This document shows, piece after piece, positions 9,301 to 13,525 of a stretch of DNA of 13,525 bases. This stretch comes from Phoronis ovalis (lineage: Eukaryota > Phoronida > Phoronidae): positions 1 to 13,525 of the forward strand of contig JAOXYB010037684.1 of assembly GCA_028565635.1 (NCBI GenBank). The letters are read 5' to 3'. Made by a program: the position numbers and the translations under genes. How positions within the stretch are numbered: the stretch's first letter is position 1; every line of letters begins with the position of its first letter. Below the pieces are notes generated by a model. That model ran no database searches. It was given only the letters and a program-made list of their open reading frames with translations, and was not told the DNA's origin.

Positions 9301-11704
9301 TCAATATACCATATTTGGTGTTATCTTTAATCGTTATAGGAAAACTGTGTCTTTGTAGGCAGTAGTCTTTTGTTTGTACGTAGGTCATTGTCAGTGCGGT
9401 CGTAGTGAAAAAATAACAACCATTATCATCAGAACTCCGAATCCATCCAGGTAGACAATTGCTTGTTCCTGAAAAGTACGAAAAAACATTTGTCACATCT
9501 CGTTATCACTTGAAAAAGAACTCCTAAATAATCAAGTTGTACTAAACACGTCAGAAGTATTCCAACAGTGTCGTACGAATTCTGCTATAGTTAGCGAGTT
9601 AAAGATTACGGGTAACGGGTAATGGTTTGTGATAAAATATTTGGAGACATGAGCATATCATGACAAAAGTTTGAATCAAAAGGACATTTTCCTGTTGCAA
9701 TTCCCGAATTTCTCCTCCATAACGCGTGTGTGTGTACTAAACAAGTATTCATGAAATATGTTTTATTTTGTGACTAAAATGGAGGTACTTGATGTAAAAG
9801 TAATTTCTACCTTTATATTTATTGGAAAATGTAAATTATAAAATTTTATCGGTAAATACATGTATTGAGTGTTAGGATATTATATATAGTCCGGAGTAAT
9901 CTTCGGAATTAGGTACGGTCTTCTGTGAACTTGTACTGATAGCCTATACTAAAACTAATTTCTAGGCTTGTAGCTTTATCTTAATTTTATAAAAAAATCA
10001 AGAAATTTAATTATACTGTAATAAAAAGTTTTGTCTTTCTTAGACTTAGCTTGATGTACAATTTCTGCCACTACTCCTAGTTTGGTAAAAAAAAATTCTA
10101 ATCCTATCTACTTCGTCTTTCCAGAAAGACGAGCGTTGAAGCTTTAAGTCTCAGAATGGACGAAGCGTACCCGGGGGTACTCAAGGATTTTTGACTACGG
10201 GGATGTGCCGCGGAACCCAATCCAAATTTTAGCTTGTGGTAGCAAACCCAATCCAAATTTTTTGAAATTTTAGGGTAGCAATCCAAATTTTGTGAAATAT
10301 ATGGGTATAGCAATCCAAAATTTAAAATATTTGAGCATAGCAATCCATTTTTACGCAAATTAAACTGACTGATACAGACCAAATTCCAAAATTTATTTAT
10401 GGATACAAACCTAACATTAATCCAAATTATTTTCTGTAAGCAATGGGTAGCAATCCAAATTTTTGAATATCTTTACGTTAGCAATCCAAAAAAAATGCAG
10501 CAAAACGTATACCATCCAAATCCACAATATAACTTGAGTACCCCCCCCCCGGGGAAGTGTATAAGAAAGTAACTACGTGTTGTTTGCCTCTCAATCATGT
10601 TAAACAAGATTTGGAATAGTAGCTGACCGTGATCGAAAGAGTTACACTTACCACCAACGCACTGAAATTCTAAGTGCGCCATAGCTGCATTATCTCCCAA
10701 AGCATTATATGCTATTGTCATACTATTAATTGTTTCTTGATAAAACATGCATTCAGTACTATCGAATTTGAAGTCGGCTGATTTACAAGTAGCATCTGCA
10801 TTACACACACTGACACAGTCCTGTATGGTCGGCGTCACGACTGTCTGGAGTGGAGTTACGCTAAGTGATTTACTGCCGAATTTTACTATGTGACGCTGTT
10901 GACCAGGGCACATTGCTATAAATAAAAAGGTTTGTTATTATATTAGTAATTATTCAAAATACTATTGCTCAGATGACAATAAAAACGTATAACTATACGT
11001 GACAATAGTTATATTGTATTTAATAACCAGAAAGCCACTGTAATGAAAAGATAACATTTTGTTATCAGCATAAATGTTCATTCGATCTTATTTCGATTCA
11101 GTAAAAAGATATCAAACACAAGTTTTACTCCAAAACTGAAGCATACTTATTAAGCCACGAGAGCTTTCGGTCTTATCACCAGACCTTCATCAGTCCTACT
11201 AACTGTGGCGGGAAGAGGTCACATGATGTTCTGACCTCAAAAAAACTGTCGTAAATGGGTGGTAGATCGTAGCCCATGTCTCGGTTGAAGAATCAAAGAA
11301 GCCATTCACATCAGAACTCCAAAACCAGCCATCAACCGAGACATTTACGACAGTCTTTTGAGGTCATAACATCATGTGACCTCTTCCCGCCACAGTTAGT
11401 AGGACTGATGAATGTCTTGTGATAAGACCGAAAGCTCTCATGGCTTAATGATTCAGTTTTGGACTAAAATTTGTGCTTGATAACATTTTGTTACTTTCTT
11501 TCCGGCAGTGTCAATCGCTTACATAAAGAATCATAACGCGGATTGTATGGTGGTGGTTACATTACTTAAAATATTCTGTGTTTATTTTTAAACAACTTGA
11601 ATGTACTATCTCAACTTACCGTCATTGTCATATAGATCTTCATGATTTGCCAAAATTTCTTCAATTATCATAAGAGTGTTTAATGTCCAAATAATGAATT
11701 TCAT
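150..11704 (-). CDS. Secreted composite lectin: PAN/Apple + C-type lectin + Thr/Pro linker + six-blade tectonin propeller (nine exons)
   Basis: The spliced CDS is the complement of join(150..301, 1374..1610, 4231..4398, 4995..5252, 6244..6375, 7509..7744, 9285..9468, 10652..10915, 11620..11704). It gives 1716 nt and 571 residues with no internal stop, and every junction has GT and AG with matching phase. Domains in order are: signal peptide about 1-19; PAN/Apple 31-114 with six cysteines; C-type lectin domain 121-252 with eight cysteines; Thr/Pro-rich repeats 267-298; cysteine-free tectonin propeller about 302-571, with blade tryptophans W305, W354, W398, W446, W490 and W533. NxS/T sequons lie at N328, N392 and N537, all in the propeller. 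No transmembrane segment follows the signal peptide, so the product should be secreted. Tectonin and C-type lectin families bind glycans and often serve innate recognition or egg and mucus functions. The specific ligand here is unknown. I recognise the domains, not a named gene. Alternative exons cannot be excluded. Confidence 0.88.
302..1373 (-). other. Intron 8, with degenerate repeat
   Basis: A 1072-bp phase 1 intron with GTGAGT donor and TTTCAG acceptor. Positions 590-800 hold short polypurine/pyrimidine blocks (alternating gagggat/gagggcg with A- or T-rich stretches, then CCCCCCGG) that look like an old dispersed repeat. I see no terminal repeats or coding domain. The 71-codon minus-strand frame at 503-718 is low-complexity Lys/Ile sequence and is not a gene. 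Confidence 0.6.
1374..1610 (-). CDS. Exon 8: tectonin blades 4 and 5
   Basis: A 237-nt exon, phase 1 at both ends, encodes residues 443-522 between acceptor TTTTCCTTGTAG and donor GTGAGTTA. Blade 4 runs from W446 through I456-S457-V458-G459 and V463-W464-A465-V466-D467 to Y474-R475-T476-G477. Blade 5 runs from W490 through V501-S502-V503-G504-K505 and V508-W509-A510-V511 to Y519-R520-D521-G522. It closely resembles exon 6, particularly at the shared YRTGTY segment and the SVGK-x-IVWAV segment. An open frame on the plus strand over this exon is only its antisense shadow. Confidence 0.91.
1908..1956. repeat. 16-bp minisatellite, cluster A (about 3 units)
   Basis: About three units of the form GCTCGCTGGTCCGAMA in tandem, each 16 bp with a few substitutions. 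It is in the same orientation as cluster B and is the reverse complement of cluster C. Confidence 0.75.
2120..2199. repeat. 16-bp minisatellite, cluster B (5 units)
   Basis: Five consecutive 16-bp units beginning at 2120, 2136, 2152, 2168 and 2184, variants of GCTCGCTGGTCCGAAG. The units differ at several positions, which indicates an old array. The sequence is GC-richer than the surrounding intron. Confidence 0.82.
2440..2497. repeat. Imperfect TCA/GTC trinucleotide microsatellite
   Basis: Interrupted runs of TCATCATCA, TCGTCAT and TCATCATCATCAT. On the minus strand one frame reads as Asp-rich, but it has an in-frame TAG just upstream and no usable acceptor, so I treat it as simple repeat. 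Confidence 0.7.
4040..4165. repeat. 16-bp minisatellite, cluster C (8 units, inverted)
   Basis: Eight units close to CGGACCAGCGAGCCTT start at 4040, 4056 (14 bp, 2-base deletion), 4070, 4086, 4102, 4118, 4134 and 4150. It is the reverse complement of clusters A and B, lies 65 bp from exon 7, and is open in several frames simply because of the period. Confidence 0.87.
4231..4398 (-). CDS. Exon 7: tectonin blade 3
   Basis: A 168-nt exon, phase 1 at both ends, encodes residues 387-443 between acceptor TCATCTAG and donor GTAAGC. One blade runs from W398 through V408-S409-V410-S411 and M417-W418-G419 to F427-R428-R429-T430-G431. Its end supplies the loop into blade 4, ending SVPEG, which joins NSW of exon 8. 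The core is more divergent than in exons 6 and 8: WGKN stands where VWAVD is usual. N392 (NVT) is a possible N-glycosylation site. Confidence 0.88.
4399..4994 (-). other. Intron 6
   Basis: A 596-bp phase 1 intron. The donor is GTGATTAC, the weakest of the eight, and the acceptor is CTAG. I see nothing else in it beyond AT-rich sequence and homopolymer runs. Confidence 0.75.
4995..5252 (-). CDS. Exon 6: tectonin blades 1 and 2
   Basis: A 258-nt exon, phase 1 at both ends, encodes residues 301-387 between acceptor TATTTACAG and donor GTGATTAC, a weak but valid GT donor. Two tectonin repeats are visible. The first runs from W305 through G321-V322-W323-G324-V325 to Y336-R337-T338-G339. The second runs from W354 through L366-S367-V368-G369 and V373-W374-A375-V376-D377 to Y384-R385-S386-G387. 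This W...SVG...VWAVD...YRxG pattern is diagnostic of tectonin propellers (tachylectin-1, fish egg lectin, Physarum tectonins, TECPR1). N328 is a possible N-glycosylation site. Confidence 0.9.
5253..6243 (-). other. Intron 5
   Basis: A 991-bp phase 1 intron, GTAAGCC donor and TTTACAG acceptor. Its middle is occupied by a fold-back element (5632-6021). A perfect 18-bp palindrome AAAAGTATATATACTTTT lies at 5569-5586. I see no coding domain. Confidence 0.75.
5632..6021. mobile_element. Fold-back (long inverted repeat) element, ~390 bp
   Basis: The left arm (about 5632-5820) starts TTTCTCTGACTAAGTAGGTCA. The right arm (about 5834-6021), read in reverse complement, starts TTTCTCTGAGTAGATCACG. The arms stay alignable to the centre, including TAACTTTGCACAAAT-like and AGCTACAAAACT blocks, with substitutions and small indels. 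It has no coding capacity. It fits a non-autonomous fold-back MITE, though no target duplication is clear. Confidence 0.75.
6244..6375 (-). CDS. Exon 5: Thr/Pro-rich mucin-like linker
   Basis: A 132-nt exon, phase 1 at both ends, encodes residues 257-301 between acceptor GTTTGCAG and donor GTAAGCC. After an Ala/Val-rich lead, residues 267-298 are four tandem octads: TTTTAEPP, TTTTTDTP, TTTTTESP and TTTTAGTP. Such Thr/Pro runs are typically O-glycosylated, extended spacers in secreted proteins. Here the linker separates the cysteine-rich PAN plus C-type lectin half from the cysteine-free propeller half. The repeat is built from a 24-bp DNA unit and so may vary in copy number between individuals. 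Confidence 0.86.
6417..6451. repeat. (TA)13 dinucleotide microsatellite
   Basis: Thirteen TA units at 6417-6442 are followed by G and a further ATATATAT. It lies 41 bp upstream (in gene direction) of the linker exon acceptor. Confidence 0.95.
6493..6551. repeat. Inverted repeat with 13-bp perfect arms
   Basis: TAGTACACCTGGC at 6493-6505 is the exact reverse complement of 6539-6551. Pairing continues imperfectly inward (GGCAGCCA against TGGCCGCC). Its GC content exceeds that of the flanks. It could be a tiny MITE or a solo hairpin. Confidence 0.8.
7509..7744 (-). CDS. Exon 4: C-terminal half of C-type lectin domain
   Basis: Residues 178-257 lie between acceptor TTATTGTAG and donor GTGAGTAC, phase 2 in and phase 1 out. 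The family signature W187-I188-G189-M190 (WIGL motif) is followed by W201-A202-D203-G204, then C226, C244 and C252 at the conserved disulfide positions. C231 and C237 would form an extra loop disulfide. The sugar-specificity tripeptide, EPN or QPD in calcium-dependent members, is H218-P219-T220. The WND motif position reads W239-Q240-S241. The canonical calcium and sugar site is therefore missing, and this domain may bind protein or use a different carbohydrate site. Confidence 0.9.
7745..9284 (-). other. Intron 3 (phase 2, splits the C-type lectin domain)
   Basis: A 1540-bp intron with GTAAGTAAC donor and TTGTAG acceptor, the only phase 2 intron. It holds the CCGCCACTGTA relic at 8229-8306, a direct repeat of the form ATCRGCTAAACRTCATT near 8632-8672, and a GAAAATCGTA/TACGATTTTC hairpin near 9036-9099. 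I see no coding sequence. Confidence 0.75.
8229..8306. mobile_element. Transposon relic, copy 1, ending GATCCGCCACTGTA
   Basis: This 78-bp segment aligns along its whole length with 12374-12450. Shared blocks include ATCTTGTA, CCTGTA, GCGCTCCT/GCGCCTCCT, CTTTCAGA and TAGATCCGCCACTGTA. The shared terminus, TACAGTGGCGGATCTA on the other strand, looks like a DNA transposon end. Only one end is seen in either copy. Confidence 0.65.
9285..9468 (-). CDS. Exon 3: N-terminal half of C-type lectin domain
   Basis: Residues 117-178 lie between acceptor TTTTCAG and donor GTAAGTAAC. The exon begins in phase 1 and ends in phase 2, so AA plus T of the next exon make N178. C121 and C134 form the extra N-terminal hairpin pair of long-form C-type lectin domains, around the CLPGW start and GCYFF strand. 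C153 in the first helix should pair with C252. The residues after the helix read like the second helix and the loop leading to the WIG motif in exon 4. No other frame has splice sites compatible with exons 2 and 4. Confidence 0.88.
9469..10651 (-). other. Intron 2
   Basis: A 1183-bp phase 1 intron with GTAAGTG donor and TTTTCAG acceptor. It contains the 384-bp terminal-inverted-repeat element at 10170-10553. The remainder is AT-rich with no recognisable domain. Confidence 0.78.
10170..10553. mobile_element. 384-bp TIR element with 8-bp target duplication and ATCCAAATTTT subrepeats
   Basis: The left end CCCGGGGGTACTCAAG is mirrored by the right end CTTGAGTACCCCCCCCCCGGG, with a longer C run on the right. 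The flanks are GAAGCGTA (10162-10169) and GAAGTGTA (10554-10561), an 8-bp duplication with one mismatch. The interior carries about seven degenerate units of roughly 30-40 bp built on TAGCAATCCAAATTTT. It has no transposase. The 8-bp duplication is of the size made by hAT-type transposases, but the assignment is tentative. Confidence 0.75.
10652..10915 (-). CDS. Exon 2: PAN/Apple domain
   Basis: Residues 29-117 come from a 264-nt exon, phase 1 at both ends, between acceptor TTTATAG and donor GTAAGTG. Six cysteines (C31, C62, C66, C72, C84, C114) match the PAN/Apple pattern, whose usual pairing is 1-6, 2-5 and 3-4. The central DCVSVCNADATCKSADF block is the typical helix and strand core (D61-F77). 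PAN domains mediate protein-protein or protein-carbohydrate binding in secreted proteins. The length of about 85 residues is normal for the family. The reading frame stays open past the donor into the intron, but the domain ends at C114. Confidence 0.9.
11050..11064. repeat. Target-site duplication, left copy
   Basis: GATAACATTTTGTTA, identical to 11479-11493 on the other side of the inverted-repeat insertion. Confidence 0.75.
11065..11478. mobile_element. Inverted-repeat retroelement-like insertion with 15-bp target duplication
   Basis: The arms at about 11110-11288 and 11332-11478 are near-identical inverted copies sharing GAAAGCTCTC, AGTCCTACTAACTGTGGCGGG, AGAGGTCACATGATGTT and TCTCGGTTGA. 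They flank a spacer of about 43 bp. The left arm has a 21-bp insertion after CGTAAATG. GATAACATTTTGTTA occurs exactly at 11050-11064 and 11479-11493, a perfect 15-bp target duplication. Each arm contains a CTGATGA-stem-GAAA block resembling the hammerhead core found in terminal repeats of Penelope-like elements. No reverse transcriptase is present. Confidence 0.72.
11479..11493. repeat. Target-site duplication, right copy
   Basis: GATAACATTTTGTTA, identical to 11050-11064. The bases beyond it on each side differ, so the duplication is 15 bp. Confidence 0.75.
11620..11704 (-). CDS. Exon 1: start codon and signal peptide
   Basis: The ATG at 11704-11702 opens 28 codons beginning MKFIIWTLNTLMII, a hydrophobic stretch behind one lysine, then EEILA and an acidic segment ending near D28. 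Cleavage after A19 fits the small-residue rule. The exon ends on a single G before GTAAGTTGAG, a strong donor, so the intron is phase 1 and matches the PAN exon. It is the only ATG-led hydrophobic reading of suitable phase close upstream of the PAN exon. The two glutamates at the end of the hydrophobic core make the signal peptide slightly atypical. An additional untranslated exon further upstream is possible. Confidence 0.78.
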
Positions 11705-11860
11705 CTTTATTAATATATTTGACTGTCAACTATATACATATAACTAATAAAAATCTGGAATCAAAATTTTAAAGCAGCTGCAAATATTCATATAAACACT
11801 GTTGAGCTGAACTGAACACTACATTATTGTTGGCGCTCTTAGGTCCAGTCACAAAAACTT
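11705..11860 (-). promoter_or_regulatory. Probable 5' UTR / core promoter region
   Basis: Upstream of the start codon, the minus strand contains TTTATATG about 85 bases before the ATG and TATATAG about 35 bases before it; either could be a TATA element. The first leaves room for a short 5' UTR. The sequence alone cannot place the transcription start, and a 5' untranslated exon further upstream is possible (there is an acceptor-like TGATTCCAG about 55 bases before the ATG). Confidence 0.3.
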
Positions 11861-13525
11861 CTATATATCAGCTACGGGGCTTGATAATATTCTATACCAA
11901 ATAGCGTTCTGTTTTATAAATTGATTAATAGTTTTATATAGGCTACATTTTTGATCGATGTTATTGAGCTTGATCGTTATTATTGTTAAATTATATTGTT
12001 TCTTTTTTAAATTCCATAAATATTTGATGATCAGGAACAATAGATTTTTCATACTTCATAATTTCAGTACTGTACTGTATTTATTTGTTATTCACCACGC
12101 ATTGATAATTTCACTAAAAGTGTAACACACATTATTGGCTTTTGTACTTTAAATTAGGAAAAATTGATGTTTGCACATATTGATTATTTCTATTCGATTA
12201 AAATGTTCATAGGACGATCTAGTATAGAAGTTTTACGGAGGACCAACGCCGAGCGCTGCGGTCCCCCAGTCATCACTCCTCACTCAACGTAAAAGGTTCC
12301 CCTCCTAGAATATTATTTGGTTGGCATCTAGGTAAACTTATGCTTTACATCATAATGCTTTTTAATATGCATCATCTTGTAAGAATGAAAACTCCTGTAT
12401 CCGAAAAATATTTGCGCCTCCTTTCAGAGAATCCTAGATCCGCCACTGTACATGTGTGTACAATATAATACTGTCATATCACACTATCCGAGAGTTTGAC
12501 AGGACCAAAATTTCAGCAAGCATATGCTCTTTTACTGTATAACTAAAATTTCTGTGGATAGAATTTATCATGATTGGCTGCAACTATCCCATATAATGCC
12601 TGTATGAAAATTGATTATAAAGTTGTCATCGAAATATGTTAAAAAAACATTAGTTGCTATAGAAGTGGCATGGGAAAAGCTGCATATTGTTATATACGAA
12701 TGGTGATTACAAATGTATGATGTTTGTTCAGTTCTAGTGTTAGAGTTTTATATATCATACTTTATATATATCAAATACCGCAGAACAAATGAAGCAGAAT
12801 AGAGTGTCGAACAAAAATTATATTATTTATACTCGCTATGTATCTACGGAATCCCTCGTAAACGTTAAGTGGCGAGTATTTTTTTGGTATTATTTTAATA
12901 AATTAAAATTGTACTCCCTAAATGTTAGTAATGTAGTGTTATTTTTCTATTCGTGTTTACCTATATATATACGCTAGAAACGGGGGCTGTATTTGACATT
13001 TGCCGCTTCTGCAGTTTTAGCTTTTCTCTCGTTGTCGGCATTTTCTTGATTTAAATTTTGATACTGCCAATTGCAATTTTTTAATTTTCATGTACAAATC
13101 AAAATTCTGTATGTAAGGTATTGAAGATGTCATTGCTTCCAGTGATAACCTTCTTATATGACCTATTGGATATATTAATTTCAATTATTAGAATTAGTGT
13201 TTACAGAATTTAACATAATTATGTGCACTTTATGATATTAATTAGGTATCTTTATTTATTTCCAGTCTTACAAAATATTCACAAATTAATAAATACAATT
13301 CATCACATTACACAATGTTATAAAGAACATAACATCTAGATATATATATATGGTATAAGGACACAATTGATTTCCCCATCCACTTCTATGGTAAATTCAT
13401 GTAATGTAAATCATTATAAAAATGTCCCAAACATTGCGCGAAGAAAAATACCTGTTAAGAACTGAAGATTATTATGTATACTACTCCCAGTTAATTTTTC
13501 GTGCAGGCATGACCACCAACATTTT
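11861..13525. other. Upstream intergenic sequence without recognisable genes
   Basis: AT-rich sequence. The only open frames are short (62-63 codons), lysine, asparagine or isoleucine-rich, and carry no domain. It contains the second CCGCCACTGTA relic, a GC-rich patch near 12235-12300 with a GGACC...GGTCC hairpin, and several TATATA runs. I found no tRNA, rRNA or conserved RNA fold. Confidence 0.6.
12374..12450. mobile_element. Transposon relic, copy 2, ending GATCCGCCACTGTA
   Basis: This 77-bp segment is in the same orientation as 8229-8306 and clearly homologous. The last 16 bases, TAGATCCGCCACTGTA, are identical in both copies. The sequence diverges after the terminal TA, as expected at an element boundary. 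The GC-rich patch at 12235-12300 may be more of the same element, but copy 1 has no counterpart. Confidence 0.65.

Larger units (their letters stand above)
10916..11619 (-). other. Intron 1
   Basis: A 704-bp phase 1 intron with GTAAGTTGAG donor and TTTATAG acceptor. More than half of it is the inverted-repeat insertion at 11065-11478. A short hairpin ATAACTA...TAGTTAT lies near 10989-11012. Confidence 0.78.

Noticed and set aside
10104-10382. Minus-strand frame of 92 codons with repeated Asn-Leu-Asp motifs
   Set aside because: It is the subrepeat of the TIR element read through. It has no transposase similarity.
12235-12300. GC-rich patch with GGACC/GGTCC hairpin as a tRNA or snRNA
   Set aside because: No cloverleaf, no A/B box or Sm-site pattern could be found. 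It is more likely part of a repeat.
12789-12977. Plus-strand frame of 62 codons
   Set aside because: AT-rich, no domain, no promoter or splice context. Length is within chance for this base composition.

Overview
The window is non-coding-rich, AT-rich animal nuclear DNA. It is dominated by one nine-exon gene on the minus strand. Exons share canonical GT...AG introns of about 0.6-2.6 kb, and those introns carry minisatellites, fold-back elements and small transposon relics. Together with the secreted multi-domain lectin, this points to a marine invertebrate, most plausibly a mollusc such as a bivalve. The taxon is my inference, not something the sequence proves.

The gene runs from an ATG at 11704 down to a TGA at 150-152. 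Joining 11704-11620, 10915-10652, 9468-9285, 7744-7509, 6375-6244, 5252-4995, 4398-4231, 1610-1374 and 301-150 gives 1716 nt, which is exactly 572 codons and an open 571-residue protein. Domain order is: signal peptide (about 1-19), PAN/Apple domain (31-114), long-form C-type lectin domain (121-252), Thr/Pro-rich linker of four 8-residue repeats (267-298), and a six-blade tectonin beta-propeller (about 302-571). The likely product is a secreted composite lectin with three potential ligand-binding modules. Every intron is phase 1 except the one inside the C-type lectin domain (phase 2), so each module sits on symmetric 1-1 exons, the classic layout of exon shuffling. The propeller exons encode 2, 1, 2 and 1 blades, which suggests a duplicated three-blade unit.

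Region by region: 1-149 is 3' flank or 3' UTR; 302-1373 is intron 8 with degenerate repeat; 1611-4230 is the long intron 7 with three clusters of one 16-bp minisatellite; 5253-6243 is intron 5 with a ~390-bp fold-back element; 6376-7508 is intron 4 with a (TA)13 tract and a hairpin; 7745-9284 is intron 3 with a relic ending in CCGCCACTGTA; 9469-10651 is intron 2 with a 384-bp terminal-inverted-repeat element; 10916-11619 is intron 1 with an inverted-repeat insertion flanked by a perfect 15-bp duplication. The stretch 11705-13525 is upstream sequence with no gene I can support, and includes a second copy of the CCGCCACTGTA relic.

The most interesting content is the lectin itself: its domain combination, modular exon phases, duplicated propeller unit and atypical C-type lectin site. 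The Penelope-like or hammerhead-like signature of the intron 1 insertion comes second.
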